From CTSoil-075 sp964292325 (lineage in GTDB: Bacteria; Bacillota; Negativicutes; DSM-13327), in NCBI GenBank assembly GCA_964292325.1, contig CAXYVG010000007.1, positions 1 to 60,274 of the forward strand: a stretch of DNA of 60,274 bases. Direction: 5' to 3'. Below are positions 26,119 to 35,848 of this stretch, one piece after another; positions within the stretch are counted from its first letter, which is position 1; each line of letters opens with the position of its first letter. The position numbers were made by a program, and so were the translations under genes. The notes below the pieces were generated by a model. It saw only the letters and a program-made list of their open reading frames with translations, did not search any database and was not told the origin of the DNA.

Positions 26119-27261
26119 TTATGGTAAATAACTCAACGGATTCACGGGCGTTCCATCTTGCCGTACTTCAAAATGCAAATGAGGTCCGGTAGAATCACCA
26201 GTTGAACCCACTCGTGCAATAATTTCACCTTTCCGTACCCGCTGTCCTTCACTAACAAGTATCTCCGAATTATGACCATATAATGTAGAAATACTACCAC
26301 CATGGTCAATAATCACCGCTTTACCATAACCACCCATCCAGCCAGCGGAAATGACTACGCCGCCATCGGCAGCTACTACTGCATCACCGTAATCAGCCCC
26401 AATATCAATTCCACTATGATAACGAGATGTTCCATAGATAGGATGCGTACGCCAACCAAATGGTGATGTAATCATCGTTACCTCTGTTGGCCACATGATA
26501 GAACCGGTACCAGTGCTAGGCCCTGTACCGCCAGATCCTCGCCGTGAAGATTGATTCCGACGAATCATCTGCTCGATCTGCTGAGATGTTTCCATCAATT
26601 CTTTATAGATCTGTTCCGCCATATTGCGGTCGTTTACAACCTTTGCCAATAACTCTTCCTGCGCTTTTTTAGATGCCTCGATTCGTTGTTTCTTTTGTTC
26701 TATTCCTTGTTTCAATTGCAAGATGGACGCCCGGTCATCATCGAGTGCCTGCTTCGTATCAAGCACTAGTTGTCGTTCTGCTCTCACTTTGAAAATCAAA
26801 TCAAGATCTTTATGAATGACTCGTTGTAAAATATCAACACGAGTGGCAAAATCACCAAAATCATTAGCCCCTAGTAGTACATCCAAATAACTAAGTTGGC
26901 CATTCTGATAAATATCGCGAATGCGTTTATTTAAAATTTGACCACGTTGTGTTAACTTTTTTTCGGCAGTAGCCAAAATTACAGTATTGGTCTTAATCTG
27001 CTGCTCTGTCGCACTTAATTTAGTCTGAACATCTTTATAATCCGCTTGAGCATCAGCCAATTCCGTCTGCACCTTGCGCAGCCGATCTGCAACATTGTCC
27101 ACTTTCTGCTGAGCCTCAGCTTTTTTTTCTTGTTGATTTTGTATCTGCTCTTGCACTTGCTGTTGCTGTTGTTCAAGCTCACTCGCCAACGCAGGCACAA
27201 TCGGTGCTAACATCAACGACAACGCCATTGCACAAGCAAGATACCGTCTAACTTTAAACAT
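26119..27261 (-). CDS. Murein hydrolase activator, EnvC-like (coiled coil + M23/LytM)
   Basis: 380 residues: signal peptide (1-27, ending ALA), a long Gln/Lys/Glu-rich coiled coil to about residue 240, a Ser/Gly linker and a C-terminal LytM domain with HSGIDIG and GPHLHFEVR, the zinc-ligand positions of M23 peptidases. It follows ftsX by 16 bases; FtsEX typically activates exactly such a coiled-coil partner to open peptidoglycan at the septum. The LytM ligands look intact, so direct endopeptidase activity is possible. Confidence 0.92.
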   Translation of the reverse strand: MFKVRRYLACAMALSLMLAPIVPALASELEQQQQQVQEQIQNQQEKKAEAQQKVDNVADRLRKVQTELADAQADYKDVQTKLSATEQQIKTNTVILATAEKKLTQRGQILNKRIRDIYQNGQLSYLDVLLGANDFGDFATRVDILQRVIHKDLDLIFKVRAERQLVLDTKQALDDDRASILQLKQGIEQKKQRIEASKKAQEELLAKVVNDRNMAEQIYKELMETSQQIEQMIRRNQSSRRGSGGTGPSTGTGSIMWPTEVTMITSPFGWRTHPIYGTSRYHSGIDIGADYGDAVVAADGGVVISAGWMGGYGKAVIIDHGGSISTLYGHNSEILVSEGQRVRKGEIIARVGSTGDSTGPHLHFEVRQDGTPVNPLSYLP

Positions 27262-27277
27262 ATTAAGCCTCCTGCTA

Positions 27278-28165
27278 TTATACTCGCATAAATTTCCTCA
27301 GTGATATTGTACTCCCCAAAGCACCAATCAAAGTACCGATTACCAACAATACAGCACTAATTCGAGTAATAAATGGATATTGTGGAATTAAAGGTAAAAA
27401 CGCTAATGATTCATAAACCTGATGAATCAATGCACCGTAGGTCTCCGTTAAAAGTATAACTGCTACGAGCGCTCCACCAAATCCTAGAATCATGCCCTCG
27501 ATCAAAAACGGCCAGCGAATAAACCAGTCGGTGGCACCAACATATTTCATAATACCGATTTCCTTGCGACGAGCAAATACCGTCAACCGAATGGTGTTGG
27601 AAATGATAAATAACGCCGCCATAGCCAAAAATAAAATCAATATAACCCCAAAGATTCGCACCATTTTAGTCAAAGCAAATAACTGTTCAATAATTTCCTG
27701 ACCAAATTTAGCATTCTCTACCCCTTTAAACTGTCCAATCATCTGTGCTACTGGCTTTACTCGCTCAGGCATGTCCATCTTAACCTCAAATGCATTAGGC
27801 AGAGGATTATTACCATCCAGAGCTTTTAAAATACTCTGCTGTTCACCTAAACGTTGCTTAAAACGATTCATCGCTTCTTCTTTGTCAACAAAAGTCACCT
27901 GATTGACACCAGAAATCTTAGTAATTTTTGTCCCGATCTCACGCATCTCGTTATCGCTAAGCCCCTCCTGCAAATATACAGTCACCTGCACCTGAGACTC
28001 TAAGCTAGAAGCCATATTATTCAAATTGAGCACCATAATCAGAAACATACCTAAAATTAGAAGCGACAAGGCAACTGTGCTAATGGATGCAAAACTCATC
28101 AATCCATTACGCCGAAGAGAACTAATCGCTTCTTTAATAAAATACTCTACTGTTCTAATCTTCAT
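27278..28165 (-). CDS. ftsX: Cell-division ABC transporter permease FtsX
   Basis: 295 residues from ATG 28165 (GAGGGGTAT upstream), overlapping the end of ftsE by 11 bases. One membrane helix near the N-terminus, a large extracytoplasmic loop (about 55-150, binds the hydrolase activator) and three C-terminal helices typical of the FtsX fold (TVFARRKEIGIMKYVGATDWFI between). It transmits FtsE ATPase activity to the wall hydrolase outside. Confidence 0.95.
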   Translation of the reverse strand: MKIRTVEYFIKEAISSLRRNGLMSFASISTVALSLLILGMFLIMVLNLNNMASSLESQVQVTVYLQEGLSDNEMREIGTKITKISGVNQVTFVDKEEAMNRFKQRLGEQQSILKALDGNNPLPNAFEVKMDMPERVKPVAQMIGQFKGVENAKFGQEIIEQLFALTKMVRIFGVILILFLAMAALFIISNTIRLTVFARRKEIGIMKYVGATDWFIRWPFLIEGMILGFGGALVAVILLTETYGALIHQVYESLAFLPLIPQYPFITRISAVLLVIGTLIGALGSTISLRKFMRV

Positions 28166-28871
28166 AACCGTATACCCCTCTGGCCTCATCCCGAGCAATG
28201 ACACCATTCTCAATAGCAATTACGCGTTTTTTCATGGCATCTACAACATTTTTATCATGAGTTGCCATCACAATGGTTGTTCCATCTTTATTAATACGTT
28301 CAAAAATTTTCATAATCTCCCAGGATGTATCAGGATCTAGATTACCAGTAGGTTCATCGGCAATCACAATCACTGGCTTATTGACAATCGCCCTCGCAAT
28401 CGCAATTCGTTGTTGCTCACCACCTGACAATTCGTTCGGAAAGCTTTTTCCCTTATGACGTAGTCCCACCAGATCTAGTACATGGATGACTCTTTTTTGA
28501 ATTTCTCGGTGAGACGCTTCAACTACCTGCATAGCAAACGCTACATTTTCATATACAGTTTTATTCGGTAACAAACGATAATCTTGGAAAATGATCCCCA
28601 AGTTACGTCTTAAATAAGGAACCTCTGATGACTCCAACTCACCAACATTACGACCATTGACAATAAGCTTTCCCTTACTAGGAAGCTCTTCCCGAAAAAT
28701 TAATTTTATGAACGTAGATTTACCAGCACCGCTAGGTCCCACTATAAATACAAAATCACCCGTAGGAATATCAATCGTAATATCAGAGAGGGCGACGCAA
28801 CCACTATCATACACTTTAGAAACACCCGATAAATGAATCAATCTATAGTCACTCTCCCTACAAATAAACAA
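28155..28871 (-). CDS. ftsE: Cell-division ATP-binding protein FtsE
   Basis: 238 residues at most. Walker A GPSGAGKST, signature LSGGEQQR, Walker B VIADEPTGNLD and H-loop MATHDKN. It pairs with FtsX to drive septal peptidoglycan hydrolysis. The listed start is a TTG at 28871; AGGGAG lies inside the first codons, so a second TTG near 28841 (protein LIHLSGVSKVY) may be the true start. Confidence 0.95.
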   Translation of the reverse strand: MFICRESDYRLIHLSGVSKVYDSGCVALSDITIDIPTGDFVFIVGPSGAGKSTFIKLIFREELPSKGKLIVNGRNVGELESSEVPYLRRNLGIIFQDYRLLPNKTVYENVAFAMQVVEASHREIQKRVIHVLDLVGLRHKGKSFPNELSGGEQQRIAIARAIVNKPVIVIADEPTGNLDPDTSWEIMKIFERINKDGTTIVMATHDKNVVDAMKKRVIAIENGVIARDEARGVYGYED

Positions 28872-28995
28872 AATTCAGCTCTCAAACAACATTTCTTTCT
28901 CCCTAGTCTTCTACCTACTAAAACTTTGACATTTTTCACAAAATCCCTCTTTTATTTGTGATTTTTTCATAATCTATTTTCTATTTCCCTAAAAT

Positions 28996-29739
28996 TTAAT
29001 GCAAAATTTCTACAATATATAGCGTCGTCCCACTCAATATCATGACTAAACCAAAATACCACGAACCTACCGCCATTCGTTGCCGAATTGTCAAGTGATA
29101 ATACTGCGAATGTGGCGAAACATCATGATGTTGCCATAACCGAAATAAAGAAAATAGGAAAATAATAAAGATAAAGAAATTATAAGTATACACAAATAAA
29201 ATAGCAATGACAATACTTCCGACCCACCATAGCCTAGGAGAAATCGCAGCTGCAATCCGTCCACCATCTAGAGGATCACAAGGAATCAAATTAAACAAAT
29301 TTAGCAAACAAGCAGTATACGATAGTATCAACATTAAAACACTATTTGTCCATAAATAACAGACTAAACAAACTAAAGCACTGAGCGTCCCCATCGCCGG
29401 TCCACCAATTGCCACATTTGCCTCCATTTTTATATTTAAAGGTATGTCTTTTACCTGTATAACAGCACCAATAAAAGGAATAAACAGTGGGCTTGATACT
29501 TTTAGCCCAACCACCCTCGATGCCACTAAATGACCATATTCATGAGCAAAGAGCAGGAATACAAAACCTATGGCAAATTGAAAACCAAACGCCACTGCAT
29601 AGACAGCAATCGAAATTAGCATGGATAATGCCATCATCACGATAGGTCCCATTTTTAGCATGGCAATACAGCCTGCTATGCAAAGCACAATCTTCCCTAA
29701 TACTCGCCTGCCGACGGTGACAACTTGCCATACCTTCAT
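28996..29739 (-). CDS. Site-2-protease-like M50 membrane metalloprotease
   Basis: 247 residues from ATG 29739 (GAGGGGGG upstream). A longer reading from 29817 would run through a terminator hairpin at 29765-29799, so it is rejected. Zinc motif AHEYGHL (HExxH) in one membrane helix and CDPLDGGR (LDG aspartate) in another, six hydrophobic segments in all. No PDZ domain, so it belongs to the small cytosolic-type rhomboid-neighbour M50 group; substrate unknown. Confidence 0.88.
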   Translation of the reverse strand: MKVWQVVTVGRRVLGKIVLCIAGCIAMLKMGPIVMMALSMLISIAVYAVAFGFQFAIGFVFLLFAHEYGHLVASRVVGLKVSSPLFIPFIGAVIQVKDIPLNIKMEANVAIGGPAMGTLSALVCLVCYLWTNSVLMLILSYTACLLNLFNLIPCDPLDGGRIAAAISPRLWWVGSIVIAILFVYTYNFFIFIIFLFSLFRLWQHHDVSPHSQYYHLTIRQRMAVGSWYFGLVMILSGTTLYIVEILH

Positions 29740-29764
29740 ACCATTTGCCCCCCTCAAAATAGAA

Positions 29765-29799
29765 ACGACTCTCAACATATATACGCATGTGAGAGTCGT
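29765..29799 (-). terminator. Terminator of the DUF5693-csaB-yitT transcript
   Basis: A 10-bp perfect stem ACGACTCTCA/TGAGAGTCGT (29765-29774 with 29790-29799). On the minus strand TTTCTATTTT follows; on plus TTTTATTT. Confidence 0.8.
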
Positions 29800-29843
29800 T
29801 TTATTTGTACTGTTCAATCTTTATATTTTATGAAAGAGAGAGG

Positions 29844-30701
29844 TTATGTTTTCACTCTTTTTACTTCGGTGAATCCCTCACCTAATACTTCATGAGCAGA
29901 AGTAACAATAACAAAAGCTTTTGGGTCCGTCTGATAAATTAACTCTTTGAGCTCCGTCACTTCACTCGTACTTACCACACATAATAACATTTCTTTTAAT
30001 TCCCCAGTATAACAACCCTTGACTTGAAACAGAGTTACACCGCGATCCAATTCATTCAAAATATCATCAGCCAAGCGATCCGGCTGACTACTCATCACAA
30101 AAAACGCCTTTGATGAGCTTGGTCCTTCCTGAACCAAATCAATAATTTGGCCAGTAACAAACATAGAAATCAAAGCATATAGTGCAAGTTCCGGGCTTTT
30201 AAACGCCACACCTGCAAACACAATAACAAAAAAATCCGCCGCCATCATGGCTTGTCCAATGCGAATCCCTAACCATTTATTTAATAAAACGGCGGCCAAG
30301 GCCGTCCCAGCAGTATTCCCCTTGGATCTAAATACCAGACCTAAACCAATCCCACCTACTACTCCACCATACAGTGAACTAAGTAGCAAGTCAGAGGTAA
30401 GCACTGGAGTAAAAGGAGCTGTTACATCAATCGCTACAGATAGCACTCCAGCACCAAATAAAGTATTTAATCCATACCTAGCTCCCATGACTTTGATGCC
30501 AAGCACAAACAATGGAATATTAAAAGCCAGCATAATAATACCAACTGGCCAATCCAGTAAATAATGTAATACCGTAGCCAAGCCACTAATGCCACCTGCT
30601 GCCACTTTATTGGGGATCAAAAACATGTTCAAGCTAACGGCTGTAATGACCGCTCCTACCAATATTCCCAGGTAATCACGCCATACGATTCTTCTCATCA
30701 C
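29844..30701 (-). CDS. YitT-family membrane protein (DUF161 + DUF2179)
   Basis: 285 residues: five to six membrane helices (GAVITAVSLNMFLIPNKVAAGGISGLATVL start) followed by a soluble ~80-residue C-terminal domain (DRGVTLFQVKGCYTG...). Family function unknown; often annotated as transporter-like. It follows csaB by 16 bases and ends the operon. The nearby M50 gene begins after a terminator. Confidence 0.9.
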   Translation of the reverse strand: MMRRIVWRDYLGILVGAVITAVSLNMFLIPNKVAAGGISGLATVLHYLLDWPVGIIMLAFNIPLFVLGIKVMGARYGLNTLFGAGVLSVAIDVTAPFTPVLTSDLLLSSLYGGVVGGIGLGLVFRSKGNTAGTALAAVLLNKWLGIRIGQAMMAADFFVIVFAGVAFKSPELALYALISMFVTGQIIDLVQEGPSSSKAFFVMSSQPDRLADDILNELDRGVTLFQVKGCYTGELKEMLLCVVSTSEVTELKELIYQTDPKAFVIVTSAHEVLGEGFTEVKRVKT

Positions 30702-30717
30702 TTATTCCTTCTTTCAA

Positions 30718-31815
30718 TTAATTCGACTTGGAAATAAGTTCTAATGCCAGTTCCGCATTACGAAAAGCTTTGTCCCTTAAAGAATGATTCTGCTCACACT
30801 TGTGCTGAGTAGACTGCGTTTTAGCAGACCAAATCTGACGCACCTCATCCAGCAGATGATCTACACTGATATTTTGTAACGTTCCAATATTATGTTCACC
30901 AAGTGTCTCTAAGAAACGTTCGATTTTCGGATCATAAGAAATACCTACCATCGGTACATGCATAACTGCAGCGAAAATTAAAGCATGAAGGCGAACACCA
31001 ATCAGTATATCAAAGTTACCAACTAACGATAATAATTCACCCGTTGTGTATTCCTCCGTCAATACCGTGGCTCCTTGCGTTGTGCGATCGGCAATTTTCT
31101 TAGATACTGCAACATCTTCCGGCCACTGCATAGGCAAAAATACAATACGCGCCCCAAGCTCAATTGCCAGTTCATCGGCTACCTGGACTATCACCTGCTT
31201 GTAATGCCCCCAATCTTTCCATTCACGCACCGAGATACCAATCAGTGGTGCCGCACCTGTAATTCCTGCTTTACGCAAGATCGTACGCCCCACTTGTTTA
31301 TCCACTTGATGCATAGCAAGTACAGGATCAGCAGTAACATGTATAGGTGGTTTAGTAACCTGAAGACGTGCCAATTCCTCTTGTGAACCTTCATCTCTTA
31401 CCGTAATCAGATCCACCATATTACCAATATAGCGCATCACACTCCGCGCCATCCGTCCACGTACCGGGCCGATACCCTGGGCATAGAGCATCACTGGTAC
31501 ACCTAATTTTTTCGCTAGCATCATAATACTCAAATAATAATATAAACTGCGTTCACTTGTCACATCCTGAAGTAAACTACCACCACCACTAATGAGTAAC
31601 TGACTTTTAGACAAAACCCGTGCAATTTCTGGATAATTCAGCCTGTATACAGATGCTACACCATGGCGTGATCGGGTATCCTCTGGATTTCCAGAAATAA
31701 CCGTAATTTTTATATCAGATGCAAGTTCAGTCAATACTTCAATCATGGCGGCAAGCATGGCTTCATCCCCAGCATTGCCAAAACCATAGTACCCTGAAAT
31801 AACAATCTCACTCAT
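30718..31815 (-). CDS. csaB: Polysaccharide pyruvyl transferase CsaB
   Basis: 365 residues. Typical CsaB opening (ISGYYGFGNAGDEAML), then LISGGGSLLQDVTS and the C-terminal GVRLHALIFAA and GISYDPK motifs of the pyruvyl transferase family. It adds pyruvate to secondary cell-wall polymer so that S-layer-homology proteins can bind. It overlaps the end of the DUF5693 gene by 8 bases, indicating translational coupling. Confidence 0.95.
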   Translation of the reverse strand: MSEIVISGYYGFGNAGDEAMLAAMIEVLTELASDIKITVISGNPEDTRSRHGVASVYRLNYPEIARVLSKSQLLISGGGSLLQDVTSERSLYYYLSIMMLAKKLGVPVMLYAQGIGPVRGRMARSVMRYIGNMVDLITVRDEGSQEELARLQVTKPPIHVTADPVLAMHQVDKQVGRTILRKAGITGAAPLIGISVREWKDWGHYKQVIVQVADELAIELGARIVFLPMQWPEDVAVSKKIADRTTQGATVLTEEYTTGELLSLVGNFDILIGVRLHALIFAAVMHVPMVGISYDPKIERFLETLGEHNIGTLQNISVDHLLDEVRQIWSAKTQSTQHKCEQNHSLRDKAFRNAELALELISKSN

Positions 31816-33859
31816 GCTCAGCCGGTCTCCTTCCTAGGACAAAAGACAAGTAGCTGAGTACCTGTACGCCAATCACCGCCACTATACCAAATATCATGCC
31901 AACTGCCATACCATCCAAACCACGGATAAATGACATCAATACAGGTGTACGCAAATGGGCAAAGGTTTCCACTAAAGATCCCTGACCAATCGTCGCTACT
32001 ACTACTAGTCCATAATGCATTGCTCGCGGCCATTGGCGATATAATGCCATTACCGCTAGAAAAAAGGCGGGATGCCCTATCATAAATTCTTTTCCTCGAG
32101 GACGCGCATACATAATACGCTCTAGAAAAGCGCGCATCTTAAGTTCGCTCTCCATTACTGGTACACCAGCCGTATGCCCAGACCGACCAATATATACCCA
32201 CACACCTACTGCTAAAAAAGCAGCTAGCAATAAACTCTTAATATAAATAGGGTAATTGAGCAATTTCACGACTTGTTGCCAAATCCCTTTCGCACCATCA
32301 TTGTTTGTTGAAAATAAATTGTATCTCGTTAAATATACCGCTGTAATCAATAGAATCGGAGCGATAAAAGTTACCTTTACTCCACGGAAAATCTCCATTT
32401 CTAGGAAAAATCGAGTGTCACCCAATACGGCTGCTACATACATGCCACCAATCATAGAAAGCATGACCGCAGTGACTAAACCGCCAATCCCATCTACTAT
32501 GATTCGCAAAAGTGCGCCTCCACTTTGCGGCGTCATAGCCCGCCATCGATCAATCTGCCAGGTCATAGCCAGTACCGGAAATAGATTGGCACTTGCCAAA
32601 GCCACTGCTTGACGTACTACATTTCCACTGCCACTTAGGATAGGCCCTACCAATAGAGCAGATAATACAAGCAGCAATCCATATTGATAACGAAGACCAA
32701 AAGGACGCACGAGTGTCAAAAACAACACGCCAGCCGCTACTGCACCAATCGCAATGAGCGATAATAATATTTTACTAGGGAAATACGATTGAAGGATACC
32801 TGCTGGTCCAATGGCAAAACCTTTTGCAACTAACCCATCTTTAACACCTGAAATATAATCAATATTGGTTTCCACTAGCGTCTTACCGGCTTCCGGTTTA
32901 TCATATTTGCGCAATAAGTTCATGCGAATATTGCGATCTTGATCGGCTATAATCCAGCGCAAAACGGCTTCGTCCCGTTTCAATTTTGGTTGCTCATCTT
33001 TCGCAATGATGCACATCCGCGCTGCCTTATAATTATTAGCGACCACCATAGGTACCAAACCATCTTGTTTAAAAAATTGTAACTGTAGTGGATGTTCAAT
33101 CAAAATCAATGTAATTTGACGTTCTTTGACTTTTTCAAGAGTAAGTGGCAACAAATTAGGATAACCTAGCGCCTCATCACCACTAAACATCAATGCAGAT
33201 ACCTTATCAATACTGGATAAACGATTAAATACAGACTGAATATCTTCCGCTTGTACTTTTGTATAATTCGTTGGTCTAGCCACTACATAAAAGCCTTGCT
33301 TCACTACATATCGCATTTCATCGGTAGGCAGACCCAAATTCCACTTTATAACTTTTTCATAATTTGCCTTAACAGAGACAATTTGCCGCTGTTCATCGAG
33401 AATCATGACTCGCTCTGGACTGAGCCTCAGCATTAAATCTTCTTTTACCTCAGCAAACGTCCTTGTATCATGACCGATTACATATACATCTTCCGCTTCA
33501 ATGCGACCTGACTCGACTAAACTGCGCCACATAACATCACTAAGCGTTCCACTATGATACTGATGCAGTATCTGTGCTCCAGATAAAGTGGTAACTTTAC
33601 CGCTCTTATTTAACTTTTCCAGCGTAGTCTCATATACAGCCAACGAAGTAATGCCAGCATCGTGAACCTTATTCATCAGCGAATCAAGAGGTACACCTTC
33701 TAGTTGCGCGAGTTCAACAATATCCTCATAATCCATAGCAAGTTCAATGGTATTACTATTTTCTTCTACTGTATGCCGTTGCCAGACAATCGTCAAAGCT
33801 GCTACTAAACCAATCACAATAAGCAGTATCAACATCTGGTTATATTTAAAATGTTTCAA
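31808..33859 (-). CDS. DUF5693 multi-spanning envelope protein
   Basis: 683 residues: N-terminal membrane helix (about 9-26), an extracytoplasmic domain of ~300 residues and at least eight C-terminal membrane helices (from about 365). This large family is nearly always found next to csaB, and the overlap here supports a role in secondary wall polymer or S-layer assembly. It has the look of a membrane transferase or flippase, but I see no catalytic motif. The start appears to be TTG 33859 with GGGAGAAG upstream. Confidence 0.85.
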   Translation of the reverse strand: MKHFKYNQMLILLIVIGLVAALTIVWQRHTVEENSNTIELAMDYEDIVELAQLEGVPLDSLMNKVHDAGITSLAVYETTLEKLNKSGKVTTLSGAQILHQYHSGTLSDVMWRSLVESGRIEAEDVYVIGHDTRTFAEVKEDLMLRLSPERVMILDEQRQIVSVKANYEKVIKWNLGLPTDEMRYVVKQGFYVVARPTNYTKVQAEDIQSVFNRLSSIDKVSALMFSGDEALGYPNLLPLTLEKVKERQITLILIEHPLQLQFFKQDGLVPMVVANNYKAARMCIIAKDEQPKLKRDEAVLRWIIADQDRNIRMNLLRKYDKPEAGKTLVETNIDYISGVKDGLVAKGFAIGPAGILQSYFPSKILLSLIAIGAVAAGVLFLTLVRPFGLRYQYGLLLVLSALLVGPILSGSGNVVRQAVALASANLFPVLAMTWQIDRWRAMTPQSGGALLRIIVDGIGGLVTAVMLSMIGGMYVAAVLGDTRFFLEMEIFRGVKVTFIAPILLITAVYLTRYNLFSTNNDGAKGIWQQVVKLLNYPIYIKSLLLAAFLAVGVWVYIGRSGHTAGVPVMESELKMRAFLERIMYARPRGKEFMIGHPAFFLAVMALYRQWPRAMHYGLVVVATIGQGSLVETFAHLRTPVLMSFIRGLDGMAVGMIFGIVAVIGVQVLSYLSFVLGRRPAEHE

Positions 33860-33987
33860 AAACTTCTCCCACCTTATGTAGAAATCAATCTATACCATCA
33901 TATTGTAACCTACTTTTACAATACTTTATGCAAATTCATCATATTCTGGCACGGCATGCCAATCTCCTGCCTACAACGAAAAAAATT

Positions 33988-34680
33988 TCAAGAATTATCA
34001 AGATATATAGTCACATTCCCATTTCCCATCACAATATCACGAACATTCACATGGAATGGCAACTTGTTTAAATCTACTAACGGAATTTCCGTTAACAAAG
34101 AACCACCAATATTACCCGCAATCATGTTATTAATTAAAAATCGTTCTGTAACAAATTTAATTTTCTGCCCATCACTGATAATGCGTCCCTCAAGGCTGAC
34201 AGCCACATTCGCAAAACCGCCAAGCACAAAAGTACTACTCGCTTTAATCTGTTCAGAGGTAATGACCACTGTAGCATTTTTTACCCCTTTAACTGTTTGA
34301 TTCAGATACCTAGCCAATTCCTCTTGGTCGATGACAGCTGTAATCTGAATGTGATCCACCGACTGCAAATCCACTAGTCGATTGGTAATGAGTTTTCCGA
34401 TATCGAGTTGAGCATTGGTTAAACCAATGCTCATCTCAGAGAAAATAATTTTATCAATCTTGGCATGATGCGCTGTGATATCGATCGTATCAAAATATCC
34501 ACCGAGCATCAGAGCCGCTGGCCATTTCGTTAGCTTAGATGTAACACTATCGCTACCAGTTCGGTTCATCATCCCCTGGTTTACGCCCTTTGAAATCATA
34601 ATTGGCAAGAGGACTTCGCTGGTAGCGAACAACATCAGCACCATGGCTATCATAAAAATCAGGCGTTTATTCACACTCAT
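33988..34680 (-). CDS. DUF2993 (LmeA-like) lipid-binding envelope protein
   Basis: 230 residues with an N-terminal membrane anchor/signal (7-28) and the beta-rich DUF2993 body: TSKLTKWPAALMLGGYFDTIDITA and the C-terminal LPFHVNVRDIVMGNGNVTIY. Mycobacterial LmeA binds phospholipid in the periplasm; the role here is inferred only. It lies between prfB and the DUF5693 gene. Confidence 0.8.
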   Translation of the reverse strand: MSVNKRLIFMIAMVLMLFATSEVLLPIMISKGVNQGMMNRTGSDSVTSKLTKWPAALMLGGYFDTIDITAHHAKIDKIIFSEMSIGLTNAQLDIGKLITNRLVDLQSVDHIQITAVIDQEELARYLNQTVKGVKNATVVITSEQIKASSTFVLGGFANVAVSLEGRIISDGQKIKFVTERFLINNMIAGNIGGSLLTEIPLVDLNKLPFHVNVRDIVMGNGNVTIYLDNS

Positions 34681-34719
34681 ACGCCTCCTTGATTTTAGAA
34701 TACACGCCCTGCGGCTTTG

Positions 34720-35818
34720 CTACTTCCCTTGCTTTAAATATGCCTCAATAAAGCTGGTAAGCTCACCATCCATGACCGCGTTGACATTACCAGTTTCATT
34801 ATTGGTACGATGATCTTTGACTAAATTATATGGATGAAATACGTAGGACCGAATCTGACTCCCCCACTCGATAGCCTGATAATCGCCGCCCAGTTCACTT
34901 TTAAAATCTGCCTGCTTTTGTCTTTCTAGTTCATAAAGCCTAGCCCTGAGCATTTTCATACATTGCTCACGATTTTTAATCTGAGAACGTTGGTTCTGGC
35001 ACTGCGCCACTGTACCTGTTGGTATATGCGTCATACGCACGGCCGAATCAGTTTTATTAATATGCTGTCCACCAGCACCTCCCGCCCGGAAAGTATCCAC
35101 GCGAACATCTGCCATATTAATATCAATTTCCACATTATCATCAATTTCAGGCATAACATCAACAGCTGAAAAAGAAGTATGACGACGTCCGCTAGCATCA
35201 AATGGCGAAATCCGCACCAAGCGATGAACGCCTTTTTCGGATTTTAAATACCCATACGCATTGAGTCCTGAAACCATAATTGTCGCACTTTTTACACCAG
35301 CTTCATCACCTGGCAATAAGTCCATCGTTTCGACTTGATATCCATTTTTTTCTGCCCAGCGTACGTACATCCTAAGTAACATTTGCGTCCAGTCTTGCGC
35401 CTCAGTCCCGCCAGCACCAGCATGTAGCGTTAATATCGCATTACTCGCATCATGTTCCCCTGACAACATTAGAGTCAATTCTAGATGCTCAATCTCTTCT
35501 GTCATTTTATTTATTATATCCACTACTTCAGGATATACACTCTCATCATTCTCATCCATACCTAATTGCCATAGCATACTTAAATCATCATAATTAGCCG
35601 TTAAAGTATAATACTCAGCTACCGTTTCCTTTAGAACATTGAGTTCTTGGCTCACCTTTTGAGCAGCTTCTGTATCATCCCAAAAGCCTGGAGCTCCCAT
35701 TGCATCTTCTAGTAAAGAAATACGTTCTTCTTTGCCAGCAACGTCAAAGAGAAACCCTCACTTCAGCTAATTTTTGTTCAAAAGCAACGATGGATACACG
35801 TAAATCTTCTAATAACAA
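34720..35818 (-). CDS. prfB: Peptide chain release factor 2, with programmed +1 frameshift
   Basis: The main frame (to 35700) carries the RF2 tripeptide segment ISPFDASGRRHTS and the peptidyl-hydrolysis motif RAGGAGGQHIN. The N-terminus is in another frame: from TTG 35818 (GGAG 9 bases upstream) it reads LLLEDLRVSIVAFEQKLAEVRVSL, then CTT TGA C. The in-frame UGA is at 35746-35744, with the Shine-Dalgarno-like GAGGG at 35759-35755. This is the classical autoregulatory frameshift: low RF2 makes the ribosome slip +1 and continue. The total is about 365 residues, the normal RF2 size. Confidence 0.96.
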
Positions 35819-35848
35819 ACTTCTCAACTCCAATAAACAATATAGTAA

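Noticed and set aside
28936..28961. TCACAAA...TTTGTGA inverted repeat upstream of ftsE as a Rex site
   Set aside because: Spacing between the arms is too large for Rex; more likely a weak hairpin after the M50 gene.
29740..29817. N-terminal extension of the M50 protease to 29817
   Set aside because: It would be encoded across the terminator of the upstream operon, while ATG 29739 has an excellent ribosome site.
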